64,000 nucleotides of DNA from Pseudacidobacterium ailaaui (lineage in GTDB: Bacteria; Acidobacteriota; Terriglobia; Terriglobales; Acidobacteriaceae), in NCBI RefSeq assembly GCF_000688455.1, contig NZ_JIAL01000001.1:2573001-2637000 (forward strand), given 5' to 3'. The notes under the pieces are model-generated. The model ran no database searches. It was not told the origin of the DNA and saw only the letters and a program-made list of their open reading frames with translations. Below are positions 51,954 to 59,636 of the stretch, piece by piece. The position numbers and the translations under genes were made by a program. Numbering within the stretch: the first letter of the stretch is position 1; each line of letters opens with the position of its first letter.

Positions 51954-53207
51954 TTACAGATTTTCGCGCAGAAAAGCGATGACGTGGTCTGCTTCTACGA
52001 CTCCAACCAGACGACCCTCTTCGTCAACAACTGGAAGGGCGCGCAAATTGTATTTGTCAAACAGCTCGGCAACATATCTCTGGTGGGCGTCGGCCTGGCA
52101 GGAAACAAACCTTGGTTCAGCCAGTACACTCAGGCGCGTTTCTGGTTTTGCCAATATGAGCCGCGCCAGCGGCACCACCCCTTTCAGCGTGTCCTTTTCA
52201 TCTGTGAGATATATCTCGGTAACCGTTTCCGGATCGCCCTCGAAGCAGCGCAACGCCTCAATGGCGTCTGCGACCGTTCCCTCCAGAGGGACTTTCACGA
52301 AGGCAGTGGTCATGCGTCCGGCCGCCGAATCCTCTCGGAACTCCAGCAGCTCTTCCACCTCCTGCCTTTCCTCAGGGGCCATTTCTTCCAGAATTGCCTC
52401 AGACCGCTCGTGAGGTAGTTCGGCGAGCAGATCTGCTGCGGCCTCGGGTTCCATCTCCTCAACAATGCCGGCGGCCACCTCGGAATCGAGCGATTCCACT
52501 AAGGCTTTTTGCAGCTTAGGATCCACCTCTTCCAATGCATCGGCAGCCACTTCCTCGTCCAAAGAGGTGATGATGGCTTCGCGTTCAGCCGGAGCAAGCT
52601 CTTCAAGAATATCGGCAATGTCAGAAGGATGGAGCTGTGCCAAACGTTCGTGCTCAATCTTCAGCTTTACACGTCGAGCAGCATCGACTTCGATCAGGTC
52701 CACGAACTCCCAGGGAATGACGCGCGCGGGAAATTTGCGGGCCAGTTGGTCCAATGTGCGACGGGGCAGTAACCCTAAAAGCAGGCGTCGGACAGCGCCG
52801 CGCAGCCCCACTTCTACTTCCCGCACGCGCAGGTCCTGCTTCTCATCATGGGAAAACCACTGCAGGTCTACATCATTCACGCGCACGACTTTGCGTCCGT
52901 GGACGTCAATAATCTGGCGGTCGAGCAGGTCCTGACGCAGAAGCAGGAAGGTCCCATCTGCTGGGACCGGCTTCCATTCCGCATTTTCACGGAGCTCCAG
53001 GATTCCGCTCGGCGTCTCACGGACCTCTGTTGCGGGGACCAGCCAGTTGCCGTCTCGTGTTTTCAGCACCAGTCCAACCACACGTCCTGCCTCTGTACCG
53101 GTGCCAACTGCAATGTCCTTGAGCCGACCGCGTATCTGCCCGCGCACATCCGTTACCGGCGTACCAATCAGCGTGCTAAGACTGTGCCCATTGTTCTTCT
53201 CGTGCAT
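51954..53207 (-). CDS. PRC-barrel / MgtE-N / CBS-pair soluble protein
   Basis: The 417 residues consist of two PRC-barrel-like segments (about 10-70 and 85-150), an MgtE N-domain superhelix (about 195-290; LHPSDIADILEELAPAERE repeats) and a tandem CBS pair (about 295-417). MgtE transporters continue with a membrane domain; here the protein stops, so it has only the Mg2+-sensing cytosolic parts. Such proteins are often beside NRAMP-type metal transporters, but none is seen here. Confidence 0.8.
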   Translation of the reverse strand: MHEKNNGHSLSTLIGTPVTDVRGQIRGRLKDIAVGTGTEAGRVVGLVLKTRDGNWLVPATEVRETPSGILELRENAEWKPVPADGTFLLLRQDLLDRQIIDVHGRKVVRVNDVDLQWFSHDEKQDLRVREVEVGLRGAVRRLLLGLLPRRTLDQLARKFPARVIPWEFVDLIEVDAARRVKLKIEHERLAQLHPSDIADILEELAPAEREAIITSLDEEVAADALEEVDPKLQKALVESLDSEVAAGIVEEMEPEAAADLLAELPHERSEAILEEMAPEERQEVEELLEFREDSAAGRMTTAFVKVPLEGTVADAIEALRCFEGDPETVTEIYLTDEKDTLKGVVPLARLILAKPETRLSVLAEPRFVSCQADAHQRYVAELFDKYNLRALPVVDEEGRLVGVVEADHVIAFLRENL

Positions 53208-53304
53208 GGACTTCCTTGTGCAGTCTAACAGGCATTCAGGGCTGCTTTTGTTTGGACGCGAATCGACGCATTACGGATGGTAAGGAAGAGGGAGTTTGAG
53301 GCAG

Positions 53305-53335
53305 AAATAAAGGCCTTCACCATCCGATGAAGGCC
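53305..53335 (-). terminator. rho-independent terminator of the repeat-protein gene
   Basis: GGCCTTCA (53312-53319) and TGAAGGCC (53328-53335) form a perfect 8-bp stem. On the minus strand it is followed by TTTATTTC. It lies 57 bases after the stop at 53392. Confidence 0.6.
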
Positions 53336-53391
53336 CTTGTTTCCGGAAAAGCGCGGTTGAGCAAAGAGAGTGGCCGTGCCTGACCGGAAAT

Positions 53392-54012
53392 TTAACGAGC
53401 AGCGCGCACGCTGTTGTGTTTGTCGCGATAAATCGCACGAGAGGTGCGGTTTTGCTGGCGGTTGATCTGCGCCTTTTCTGCTCCAGTCAATTTTCCTCCA
53501 TTCGCCTGGCGGTCAGCGCGGACCTGCTGATTGATGCCTTGTTCGCGGTTTTCCAGCCTGGCTGTCTCCCCGGCTGATAATTGTCCGCTTCTCACTCCTT
53601 GCGCGATGCGGTCCTGCTGGTTTTCACGACGCTGGCCCACCTCATTCTGGCCAAAATGGGCCGTATTGGCATTGTGTTTGTCGTTATAAATCGAGCGGCT
53701 GAGGTTGTTTTGCTGGCGGTTGATCTGTGCTTTTTCTGCCGCTGTCAGATGGCCGTCATCTGCTCTGCGGTCATCGCGCACTTCGCGATTGATGTTGGCT
53801 TCCCGGCTTTCCAGGTTTTTGGTTTCCCCGGCGGTCAACTGGCCGCGCTGGATACCATTTGCGATGCGGTCCTGTTGGTTTTCGCGGCGCTGGTTCACCG
53901 TTGGTTTGTTGTCCGTCTGGGCCTGTACGGAAGAGGACGTGGGTGTAGACTGAGCAAAGCCAAAAGAGAGGCTGCAGGCAAGGATCGCCATACCAAAGAT
54001 CGTGGGTTTCAT
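53392..54012 (-). CDS. secreted protein with two internal repeats, unknown function
   Basis: From ATG 54012 the 206-residue protein has a signal peptide ending near the ..SFGFAQ segment, then two copies of a 70-residue module: QRRENQQDRIA, G.QLTAGET, LESRE..IN, R.DRRA..G.LT, AEKAQINRQQN and SR.IY.DKHN (about residues 54-125 and 136-203). The repeats are Asn/Gln/Arg-rich and without Cys. Related Arg/Gln-rich envelope proteins occur in this group, but no function is known. The shorter start is chosen because the signal peptide starts there. Confidence 0.75.
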   Translation of the reverse strand: MKPTIFGMAILACSLSFGFAQSTPTSSSVQAQTDNKPTVNQRRENQQDRIANGIQRGQLTAGETKNLESREANINREVRDDRRADDGHLTAAEKAQINRQQNNLSRSIYNDKHNANTAHFGQNEVGQRRENQQDRIAQGVRSGQLSAGETARLENREQGINQQVRADRQANGGKLTGAEKAQINRQQNRTSRAIYRDKHNSVRAAR

Positions 54013-54149
54013 ACTTGCTCCTGTTGCGGCCGGGAAGATCCCGGTTCCGCTCATGGAAACCCGACATTTCGCCGGAATGTTGCGAAAAAATTCAGAAAAG
54101 AATGGTCCCGGTCCGCAAATGCAGGAAATCCGACCGGATGGTACTGTAC

Positions 54150-54938
54150 TTACAGCCCCCGGTAGGCACCCCCATCTACCAGAATCGTTTGCCCGGTGAC
54201 GCAGGCAGCCTGTTTGGAGGCAAGCCAGAGAATCGCTGCGGCCACTTCTTCTGGAGTGGCCATTCGGCGGACGGGTATTTCGGCAAGCAGTTCTTTCTTG
54301 ATCTGGTCTACAGTCAGGCCACGATCAGAAGCCCTCTTTTCCAGTAGCTCCTCAGCGCGTGCCGTGGAGGTGAAGCCGGGGCCAACGTTGTTGACTGTGA
54401 TCCCATCTGGCCCAAACTGCCCGGCAAGGGAGCGAACCAGTCCCATGACGCCAGCCCGAATCGAATTGGAAAGCACCAGTTCAGGCACGGGCTGTTTGAC
54501 GGTGTAGGACGTGAGGGTAATGAGCCGACCCCACTGCTGCTGCTGCATATAGGGAATGACGGCCTGCGCAAAAGAGACGATGCTGCGCAGGTTCAGTTGC
54601 CAGGCCCGATCCCATTCATCCATGGTGGTTGCAAGAAAAGCTTTGGCTGGAGGGCCTCCTGCATTGGTTACGCAGATGTCGATGCGGCCAAAACGTTGAT
54701 AGGTCGAGTTTACGAAGTTGCGTACAGCCAAGTCGTCACTGACATCAAACGACGAAATATGGACTTGCACTCCATACCGGCCTGAGATTTCGCGAGCCAA
54801 GGCCTCCAGAGGTTCCTGCCGTCTGGCGCATAACGCAAGATGTGCTCCCTCGGCAGCGAAGGAAAGGGCGGTGGCCTTCCCAATACCTTGGCTCGAAGCA
54901 GCCACAATGGCAACTCGGTCTATTAATCCTGTATCCAT
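54150..54938 (-). CDS. short-chain dehydrogenase/reductase with atypical catalytic site
   Basis: The 262-residue Rossmann protein has the cofactor motif AAASSQGIGKATA near the start, NAGG and the C-terminal GQTILVDGG. In the active site the usual Yx3K is replaced: the segment LVLSNSIRAGV aligns to YSASKAGV, putting Ser in place of Tyr and Arg in place of Lys. This sub-type is known among FabG-like proteins but its activity is uncertain. The ATG at 54938 is the family start; longer frames upstream add non-family residues. Confidence 0.8.
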   Translation of the reverse strand: MDTGLIDRVAIVAASSQGIGKATALSFAAEGAHLALCARRQEPLEALAREISGRYGVQVHISSFDVSDDLAVRNFVNSTYQRFGRIDICVTNAGGPPAKAFLATTMDEWDRAWQLNLRSIVSFAQAVIPYMQQQQWGRLITLTSYTVKQPVPELVLSNSIRAGVMGLVRSLAGQFGPDGITVNNVGPGFTSTARAEELLEKRASDRGLTVDQIKKELLAEIPVRRMATPEEVAAAILWLASKQAACVTGQTILVDGGAYRGL

Positions 54939-55415
54939 AGACAAGCTTATGGTAATACTCTGCGTGCAAGCCGAGAGCAAAAAGAAGAATGACGTCGTCA
55001 GGCGTGATGAGTTTTGAACGAAAGCTGGTTCTGGAACCGATTGGACGCCACGAGCATGATCCCGGCCTGACGCCACAACTACCACGAACAACGCCTACAC
55101 GGCACCCTGAATTATCTGTTTGCAACTCGGTCCGCAGCCAAAACAAGCGATGCAAAAGGGGCAAATGCCCAAGGCGTTTCCTACTCGCACACAGCCGGGA
55201 CGGCTGCGGGACAATTCATACCATTTTTATGCGCGGAACTCTGGATAGGTGAAGGTCCTCGTTTTCCTGTACCAAGTCTGATGTTCGTTCGCAGCTGGTT
55301 TTGGTTTTAGCCAGTACACGGCTAGCCGCGTACTGGCTGGCGAACTCGCTTGGTGTCCGGTCGACAAGAGAGGCGATGAGGACGGAGGGTGAGGCTCTTC
55401 CATATGCATATCGAA
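54939..55415. other. 477-base region without a recognisable gene
   Basis: No frame here resembles a known family on either strand. It holds a 30-bp near-perfect palindrome at 55309-55338. Together with the following hydrolase gene and the tRNA-Glu it could be accessory DNA, but no direct repeats or recombinase were found. Confidence 0.4.
55309..55338. repeat. 30-bp near-perfect palindrome
   Basis: AGCCAGTAC (55309-55317) and GTACTGGCT (55330-55338) are exact complements; the inner CGGCT/AGCCG also pairs, with one mismatch pair (A55318/C55329) between the two. It lies in a stretch without genes, downstream of the hydrolase stop (55416). Confidence 0.55.
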
Positions 55416-56228
55416 TCAGGCCGCCGGGTTCCGTCGATCCAGCAATGGATCGAGGACTGAAGAAATCGCAGCTTCAAGTTCATGAGGCGCCTCCAGCGGA
55501 GAGAGGTGCCCGACACCGGGCAGAATCTCAAACCGCGCCTCGGGGATGCACTTGCCGAGTTCATGTCGTAAGGTAGTTTCATTTTCCACCTTGTCGGCAT
55601 CGCCTACGATAACGGTGACGGGAACCTGGATGGATCTCACGCGATGCGAAATATCCAGCTGCATACCGTGATCGAGCCACGCTTGGACGGCCGCCGAAGA
55701 TCCATTCAGAGTGTCTTTGATCACCTGTTCGCGCAACTCTTCGGGCAGAGACCGCTCGGTCAGAATCGCGAGTACTTGCTCCACGCCCTCGCGGCTCGTA
55801 TAGATCCTGGCCCTCATCTCCCTCTCTTCGTCCGAGACCAGAAGTGGCGTGGGCGGTGCCGGCGCAACCAGGATCAAAGCATCGAGTCCGGCGGGGCGGC
55901 CGGCGGCGATCATCTGCGCGATCTTGCCTCCCATCGAATGACCGACGAGCACGTAGCGCGAGACTCCCATTGTTTCGATGACTGCTTCCACGTCGCGTGC
56001 TTGTTGCTCAAGGCTGCAGTCCGCCACTCTTTTGCCAAACTCACCCCATCCGCGCAGATCAGGTGCGATGCAACGGTATCGGTCGCTTAATCGAGCGATC
56101 ACAGGTGTCCATGTCCGGTGTGAGCCACCCCAGTAATGCAGGAAAACAAGCGCAGGTTTTCCCTCTCCGCAATCGGTAATATTCATATCGAGTCCATGAA
56201 CACTGATATTTCTGGTCGTTGAGTGCAT
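55416..56228 (-). CDS. alpha/beta hydrolase
   Basis: The 270-residue protein has the oxyanion region LVFLHYWGGSHRTW, the nucleophile elbow GHSMGG (Ser about residue 95), VGDADKV for the acid, and the catalytic His in GVGHLSPLEAP. Overall most like haloperoxidase/esterase-type hydrolases; substrate unknown. The ATG at 56228 is preferred because AAGGAAAGG precedes it. It lies alone between a non-coding stretch and the tRNA-Glu gene. Confidence 0.85.
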   Translation of the reverse strand: MHSTTRNISVHGLDMNITDCGEGKPALVFLHYWGGSHRTWTPVIARLSDRYRCIAPDLRGWGEFGKRVADCSLEQQARDVEAVIETMGVSRYVLVGHSMGGKIAQMIAAGRPAGLDALILVAPAPPTPLLVSDEEREMRARIYTSREGVEQVLAILTERSLPEELREQVIKDTLNGSSAAVQAWLDHGMQLDISHRVRSIQVPVTVIVGDADKVENETTLRHELGKCIPEARFEILPGVGHLSPLEAPHELEAAISSVLDPLLDRRNPAA

Positions 56229-56391
56229 TGCCTTTCCTTCTTGCCTGCGGGTGTGTGGCCGGGCGACTTCTCTCGAACGCCTGGTGGTGCTTGCTCGAAT
56301 GGAATAAGTCCGCCAGCTGGTTTTATCAATGGATTGGGTCCACCATGTTGCGTGCATGGCGGCACATACGCGTAAGTGAGCTTATTTAATT

Positions 56392-56469
56392 TGGCGTCCC
56401 CGACGGGATTTGAACCCGTGTTATCGCCGTGAAAGGGCGGTGTCCTAGGCCGGGCTAGACGACGGGGAC
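56392..56469 (-). tRNA. tRNA-Glu (anticodon TTC), CCA encoded
   Basis: On the minus strand the sequence starts GTCCCCG and ends CGGGGAC-G-CCA, a perfect seven-base acceptor stem with the CCA in the genome. The D arm, anticodon loop CTTTCAC and TpsiC arm (CGGGTTCAAATCCCG) are complete. The anticodon stem has one C-A mismatch at its outer pair. It is a candidate integration site, but no copy of its 3' end was found elsewhere in the window. Confidence 0.95.
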
Positions 56470-56691
56470 GCAGCAAGCATGGGATGCTTTGGAGGATGTG
56501 CTGCCGGCCAGCGAGCACTTTTCCAAATTTATCAATCTGCGCGACACATGTCAAAGTCTCCCTGGCATTCACGCGTCCTGTTTTGTGTGGAAGTCAATCT
56601 TCGACAGAAAGCCAAGCGGGTCTTCTGGCTCCATGCCTTGGATTTTCTCTGCTGGGTCCAGAAACTGCGGTATTCTGCCACTTCATACTTC

Positions 56692-57393
56692 ATGCAAAGA
56701 TACAAATATCTAGATGCTTTGACGATTGGATTCGTCGTAGTTTTGTTGGTTTCCAATCTGGTCGGGCCAAAGATCTGCCAGTTTGGGCCCTATGATGTGC
56801 CCCTTTTGCGCTCCCTTGGGGCAATTCGGGTCAGCGGGGCACAGCTTCTTTTCCCCATCACATACATTTGCGGAGACATCTTTACGGAAGTTTATGGCTA
56901 CGCGGCGTCGCGGCGCGCCATCTGGTTCGGGTTCTTCGCGATGGGGCTGCTTTCCGTCATGGGAGCGATTGCGGTGGCGCTGCCTCCGGCAAGTGACTGG
57001 CATAATCAGCAGGCCTTTGCCACCGTGTTTGGGCTGGTGCCGCGATTTGCAGTGGCAAGTCTGATTGCCTACTGTGCGGGTGAGTTTACGAACTCCTACA
57101 CTTTGGCCCGGCTTAAGCTACTCACTCGTGGCCGCTGGTTGTGGACGAGGACGATCGGCTCCACGGTGACGGGGCAGGCCGTGGACACAGCGACCGTGAT
57201 TCTGATTGCATTCTGGGGCACCCCATGGCGCACGATCGGGAGCGTAATTTTTTGGTCGTATCTTACCAAGGTACTTTATGAAACGTTGGCCACCCCTGTC
57301 ACGTACGTGGTTGTTTCCTGGCTCAAAAAGAAGGAAGGCGTAGACGCCTTCGATACACAGACAAATTTCAATCCATTTGCTCTCAGAGCATAG
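56692..57393 (+). CDS. queuosine precursor transporter (YhhQ/DUF165 family)
   Basis: The 233-residue membrane protein has six predicted helices and the family pattern VLLVSNLVGPKICQFG, LFPITYICGDIFTEVYGY and STVTGQAVDTATVILIAF. It takes up preQ0/preQ1 for queuosine tRNA modification. The ATG at 56692 is the normal family start; the frame is open further upstream but without similarity. No preQ1 riboswitch was recognised upstream. Confidence 0.9.
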   Translation: MQRYKYLDALTIGFVVVLLVSNLVGPKICQFGPYDVPLLRSLGAIRVSGAQLLFPITYICGDIFTEVYGYAASRRAIWFGFFAMGLLSVMGAIAVALPPASDWHNQQAFATVFGLVPRFAVASLIAYCAGEFTNSYTLARLKLLTRGRWLWTRTIGSTVTGQAVDTATVILIAFWGTPWRTIGSVIFWSYLTKVLYETLATPVTYVVVSWLKKKEGVDAFDTQTNFNPFALRA

Positions 57394-57492
57394 GCTATCG
57401 GCTAAGGAAAGCGGCTTTTGACGGGATCTCTCCGGGAAGTAATTCTGCCGGGCGGAATCCAACGAAAGGAAGCTCGGCCGAATCGAACAGGT

Positions 57493-57723
57493 ATGCGTTG
57501 GAATGACCGGAGACGGGCGGTGGTGATCTTACGGCAGGTGGCAGGATACGCCTGTCTCCTGGCCGGTGGAGTGGGCTGCCTCTTGCCGGTCCTGCCCGGA
57601 ATCCCGCTTTTGATTGCCGGCTTGGGATTGCTTTCCGTAGACAGTCCGTGGGCAGCGCGTCTGCACGCCAGAATCATGTCTAAGTTGCGAAAAAAGCCGG
57701 TTCCATCCCGGGATGCAGCCTGA
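57493..57723 (+). CDS. small membrane protein (DUF454/PGPGW-like)
   Basis: The 76-residue product has two closely spaced hydrophobic helices (VAGYACLLAGGVGCLLPVLP and IPLLIAGLGLLSV) followed by a polar end with PWAARLHARIM. This is like YbaN/DUF454 or PGPGW-type small membrane proteins; both are of unknown function. Start at ATG 57493 is likely; the longer frame from 57418 adds a polar stretch unlike the family. Phylogenetic comparison would decide. Confidence 0.5.
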   Translation: MRWNDRRRAVVILRQVAGYACLLAGGVGCLLPVLPGIPLLIAGLGLLSVDSPWAARLHARIMSKLRKKPVPSRDAA

Positions 57724-57791
57724 AATTTCTCTGTGAAGGTTTTCGCAGAATTGTTACATATCTATTGCATACTGAAAGTTGGAGGAAATTC

Positions 57792-58463
57792 TTGCCCCGA
57801 ATCCACTTTCAGCAGCAACTGGCGGAACTGAAAGATAAAATTCTGGCCATGGCTGCGCTTTCTCAGCAGGCGCTGGAAGCTTCCGTGGACGCTTTTCTGC
57901 AGCGCGACCCCGGATTATGCCAGTTTGTTCGCGACAATGAAAAGGCGATTAATGCGGCGCAGCGGGAGCTGGACGAGTTGGCCTACGATCTGCTGGCCAA
58001 AGAGCAGCCAATGGCCATAGATCTTCGGTTTATTCTTGCCGTCATCAAGATCAATGGCGACCTCGAACGGATTGGCGACCAGGCGATGAGCATCGTTCTG
58101 CGTGCGGCAGAGATGATCGAAGGGGACCCTGTGGACTTACCGCTGGACATTGATGGAATGCGGAATCACGCTTCCAGGATGATACGGACGGCATTGCAAT
58201 CGCTGTTGGATGCGGATGCGCTGGTGGCCGAGTCTGTGCTGGCCATGGACGATGAAATTGACCGCATGAACCGAATCGCCCACCAGGAGCTGACGCGCTT
58301 CATTCAAGAGCATCCGGAGCTGAGTCCGCAGGCACTGCAGGCGATCATTATTTCGCGCAACCTTGAACGGATTGCGGATCATGCGACGAACATCGCCATG
58401 GATGTCATCTTCTGGGTGCGGGGAGCAGACGTAAGGCACCAGTTGACGGCCGCGGTGGATTGA
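57792..58463 (+). CDS. phoU: phosphate-signalling protein PhoU
   Basis: The 223-residue, two-bundle helical protein contains the metal-binding repeats typical of PhoU (ERIGDQAMSIVLRA near 95-110 and ERIADHATNIAMDVIFWVRG near the C-terminus). PhoU holds PhoR/Pst in the repressed state when phosphate is adequate. A TTG at 57792 with GGAGG seven bases upstream is chosen over the TTG at 57765. No pst or pho genes are adjacent. Confidence 0.9.
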   Translation: MPRIHFQQQLAELKDKILAMAALSQQALEASVDAFLQRDPGLCQFVRDNEKAINAAQRELDELAYDLLAKEQPMAIDLRFILAVIKINGDLERIGDQAMSIVLRAAEMIEGDPVDLPLDIDGMRNHASRMIRTALQSLLDADALVAESVLAMDDEIDRMNRIAHQELTRFIQEHPELSPQALQAIIISRNLERIADHATNIAMDVIFWVRGADVRHQLTAAVD

Positions 58464-58570
58464 AAAGCCAACATTTCCGACTCGGACTTATCGCGCTTGC
58501 TGGCGGGCGCTGTACTGAGCAGGTCCACCTTACTCCGTCTTCTACTCTATGCCGGCAGGCCGTACCAAGG

Positions 58571-58576
58571 TATACT
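58571..58576 (+). promoter_or_regulatory. -10 box (TATACT) of ispH; predicts a leaderless transcript
   Basis: TATACT ends seven bases before the GTG at 58584. No Shine-Dalgarno lies between them. No convincing -35 at proper spacing. Confidence 0.4.
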
Positions 58577-58583
58577 GGTAAAT

Positions 58584-59585
58584 GTGACAGCGACCAAAAT
58601 TGACACCTTTTCTGCCCCGGACAAGCGGGTCCTGCTGCTCAAGCCCCGTGGTTTTTGTGCCGGTGTGGTGCGCGCCATTGACATTGTCAAGATTGCCCTT
58701 GAGACCTTTGGTGCCCCGATTTATGTGCGCAGAGAAATTGTCCATAACCGCTTTGTGGTGAATGAACTGGCGGAAAAAGGGGCCATCTTTGTGGACGAAA
58801 TTGATCAGGTGCCCGAAGGGATGCGGGTGATCTACAGCGCGCACGGCGTTTCACCGGCTGTCCGTGAGCAAAGCAGGCAGCGCAGGCTGAAGGTGATTGA
58901 TGCTACTTGTCCCCTGGTCACGAAGGTCCATGTAGAGGCGGTGAAATTCGCCAAACAAGGATATGCGTTGGTTCTGGTCGGCCATCGCGATCACGATGAA
59001 ATCGAAGGGACCTTCGGTGAGGCGCCGGATGTGACCCAGATTGTGTCCAGCGTGGAAGAGGTGGAGGCGCTTCAGGTTCCTGACCCCAATCGGGTTGCCT
59101 ATCTCACGCAGACCACGCTGTCACTTGATGAAGCGCGCGATATTATTCATGCGCTGAAGGCAAAATTTCCAAACATCGTTGGCCCTCACTCGCAGGACAT
59201 CTGTTATGCCACAGAGAACCGACAGACCGCGGTGAAGAATGTGGCGCATAACGCGGACCTGGTGCTGGTGGTCGGTTCCAATAACAGCTCGAACTCAAAC
59301 CGACTGGTTGAAGTTTCGCGCAATCTGGGGACCAACAGTTATCTAATTGATAACTCTGCGGCCATTCATCCAGAGTGGCTGGAGGGGGTTTCAACGGTTG
59401 CAGTGACGGCAGGTGCATCTGCTCCTGAGGTCCTGGTGGAGGACGTGGTCAGCTACCTGCGTCAAAAGGGATTTAACAGCGTGGAAGAAGTGGAAGTGAT
59501 GCCGGAGAATGTCCGGTTTGGGCTTCCTCCGGAGATTGTGCAGGCAATTGCTGCGGCTCCGGCACCGGCCCAGGCATCCATTTAA
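58584..59585 (+). CDS. ispH: 4-hydroxy-3-methylbut-2-enyl diphosphate reductase
   Basis: Last enzyme of the MEP pathway, making IPP and DMAPP. The 333-residue protein has the three Fe-S ligands Cys25 (GFCAGV), Cys109 (DATCPLV) and Cys207 (DICYAT) and the His/Glu of the active site (VHNRF, SAHGVS, HDEIEGT). GTG at 58584 is chosen because the family begins there; a longer frame from 58497 has no similarity. It precedes shc and hpnH in the same direction, so isoprenoid precursor supply and hopanoid synthesis are encoded together. Confidence 0.93.
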   Translation: MTATKIDTFSAPDKRVLLLKPRGFCAGVVRAIDIVKIALETFGAPIYVRREIVHNRFVVNELAEKGAIFVDEIDQVPEGMRVIYSAHGVSPAVREQSRQRRLKVIDATCPLVTKVHVEAVKFAKQGYALVLVGHRDHDEIEGTFGEAPDVTQIVSSVEEVEALQVPDPNRVAYLTQTTLSLDEARDIIHALKAKFPNIVGPHSQDICYATENRQTAVKNVAHNADLVLVVGSNNSSNSNRLVEVSRNLGTNSYLIDNSAAIHPEWLEGVSTVAVTAGASAPEVLVEDVVSYLRQKGFNSVEEVEVMPENVRFGLPPEIVQAIAAAPAPAQASI

Positions 59586-59636
59586 GTGCGGAAGATTTGT
59601 CCGCAATCAGGAACAAGGACCCAATTTAGCGACAGC

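Noticed and set aside
54989-55252. 87-codon plus-strand ORF in the gene-poor stretch
   Set aside because: Composition is irregular, there is no Shine-Dalgarno and no similarity to a known family.
56470-56691. preQ1 riboswitch or N-terminal extension before the YhhQ gene
   Set aside because: The open frame continues upstream but has no family similarity, and no preQ1-type fold was recognised.
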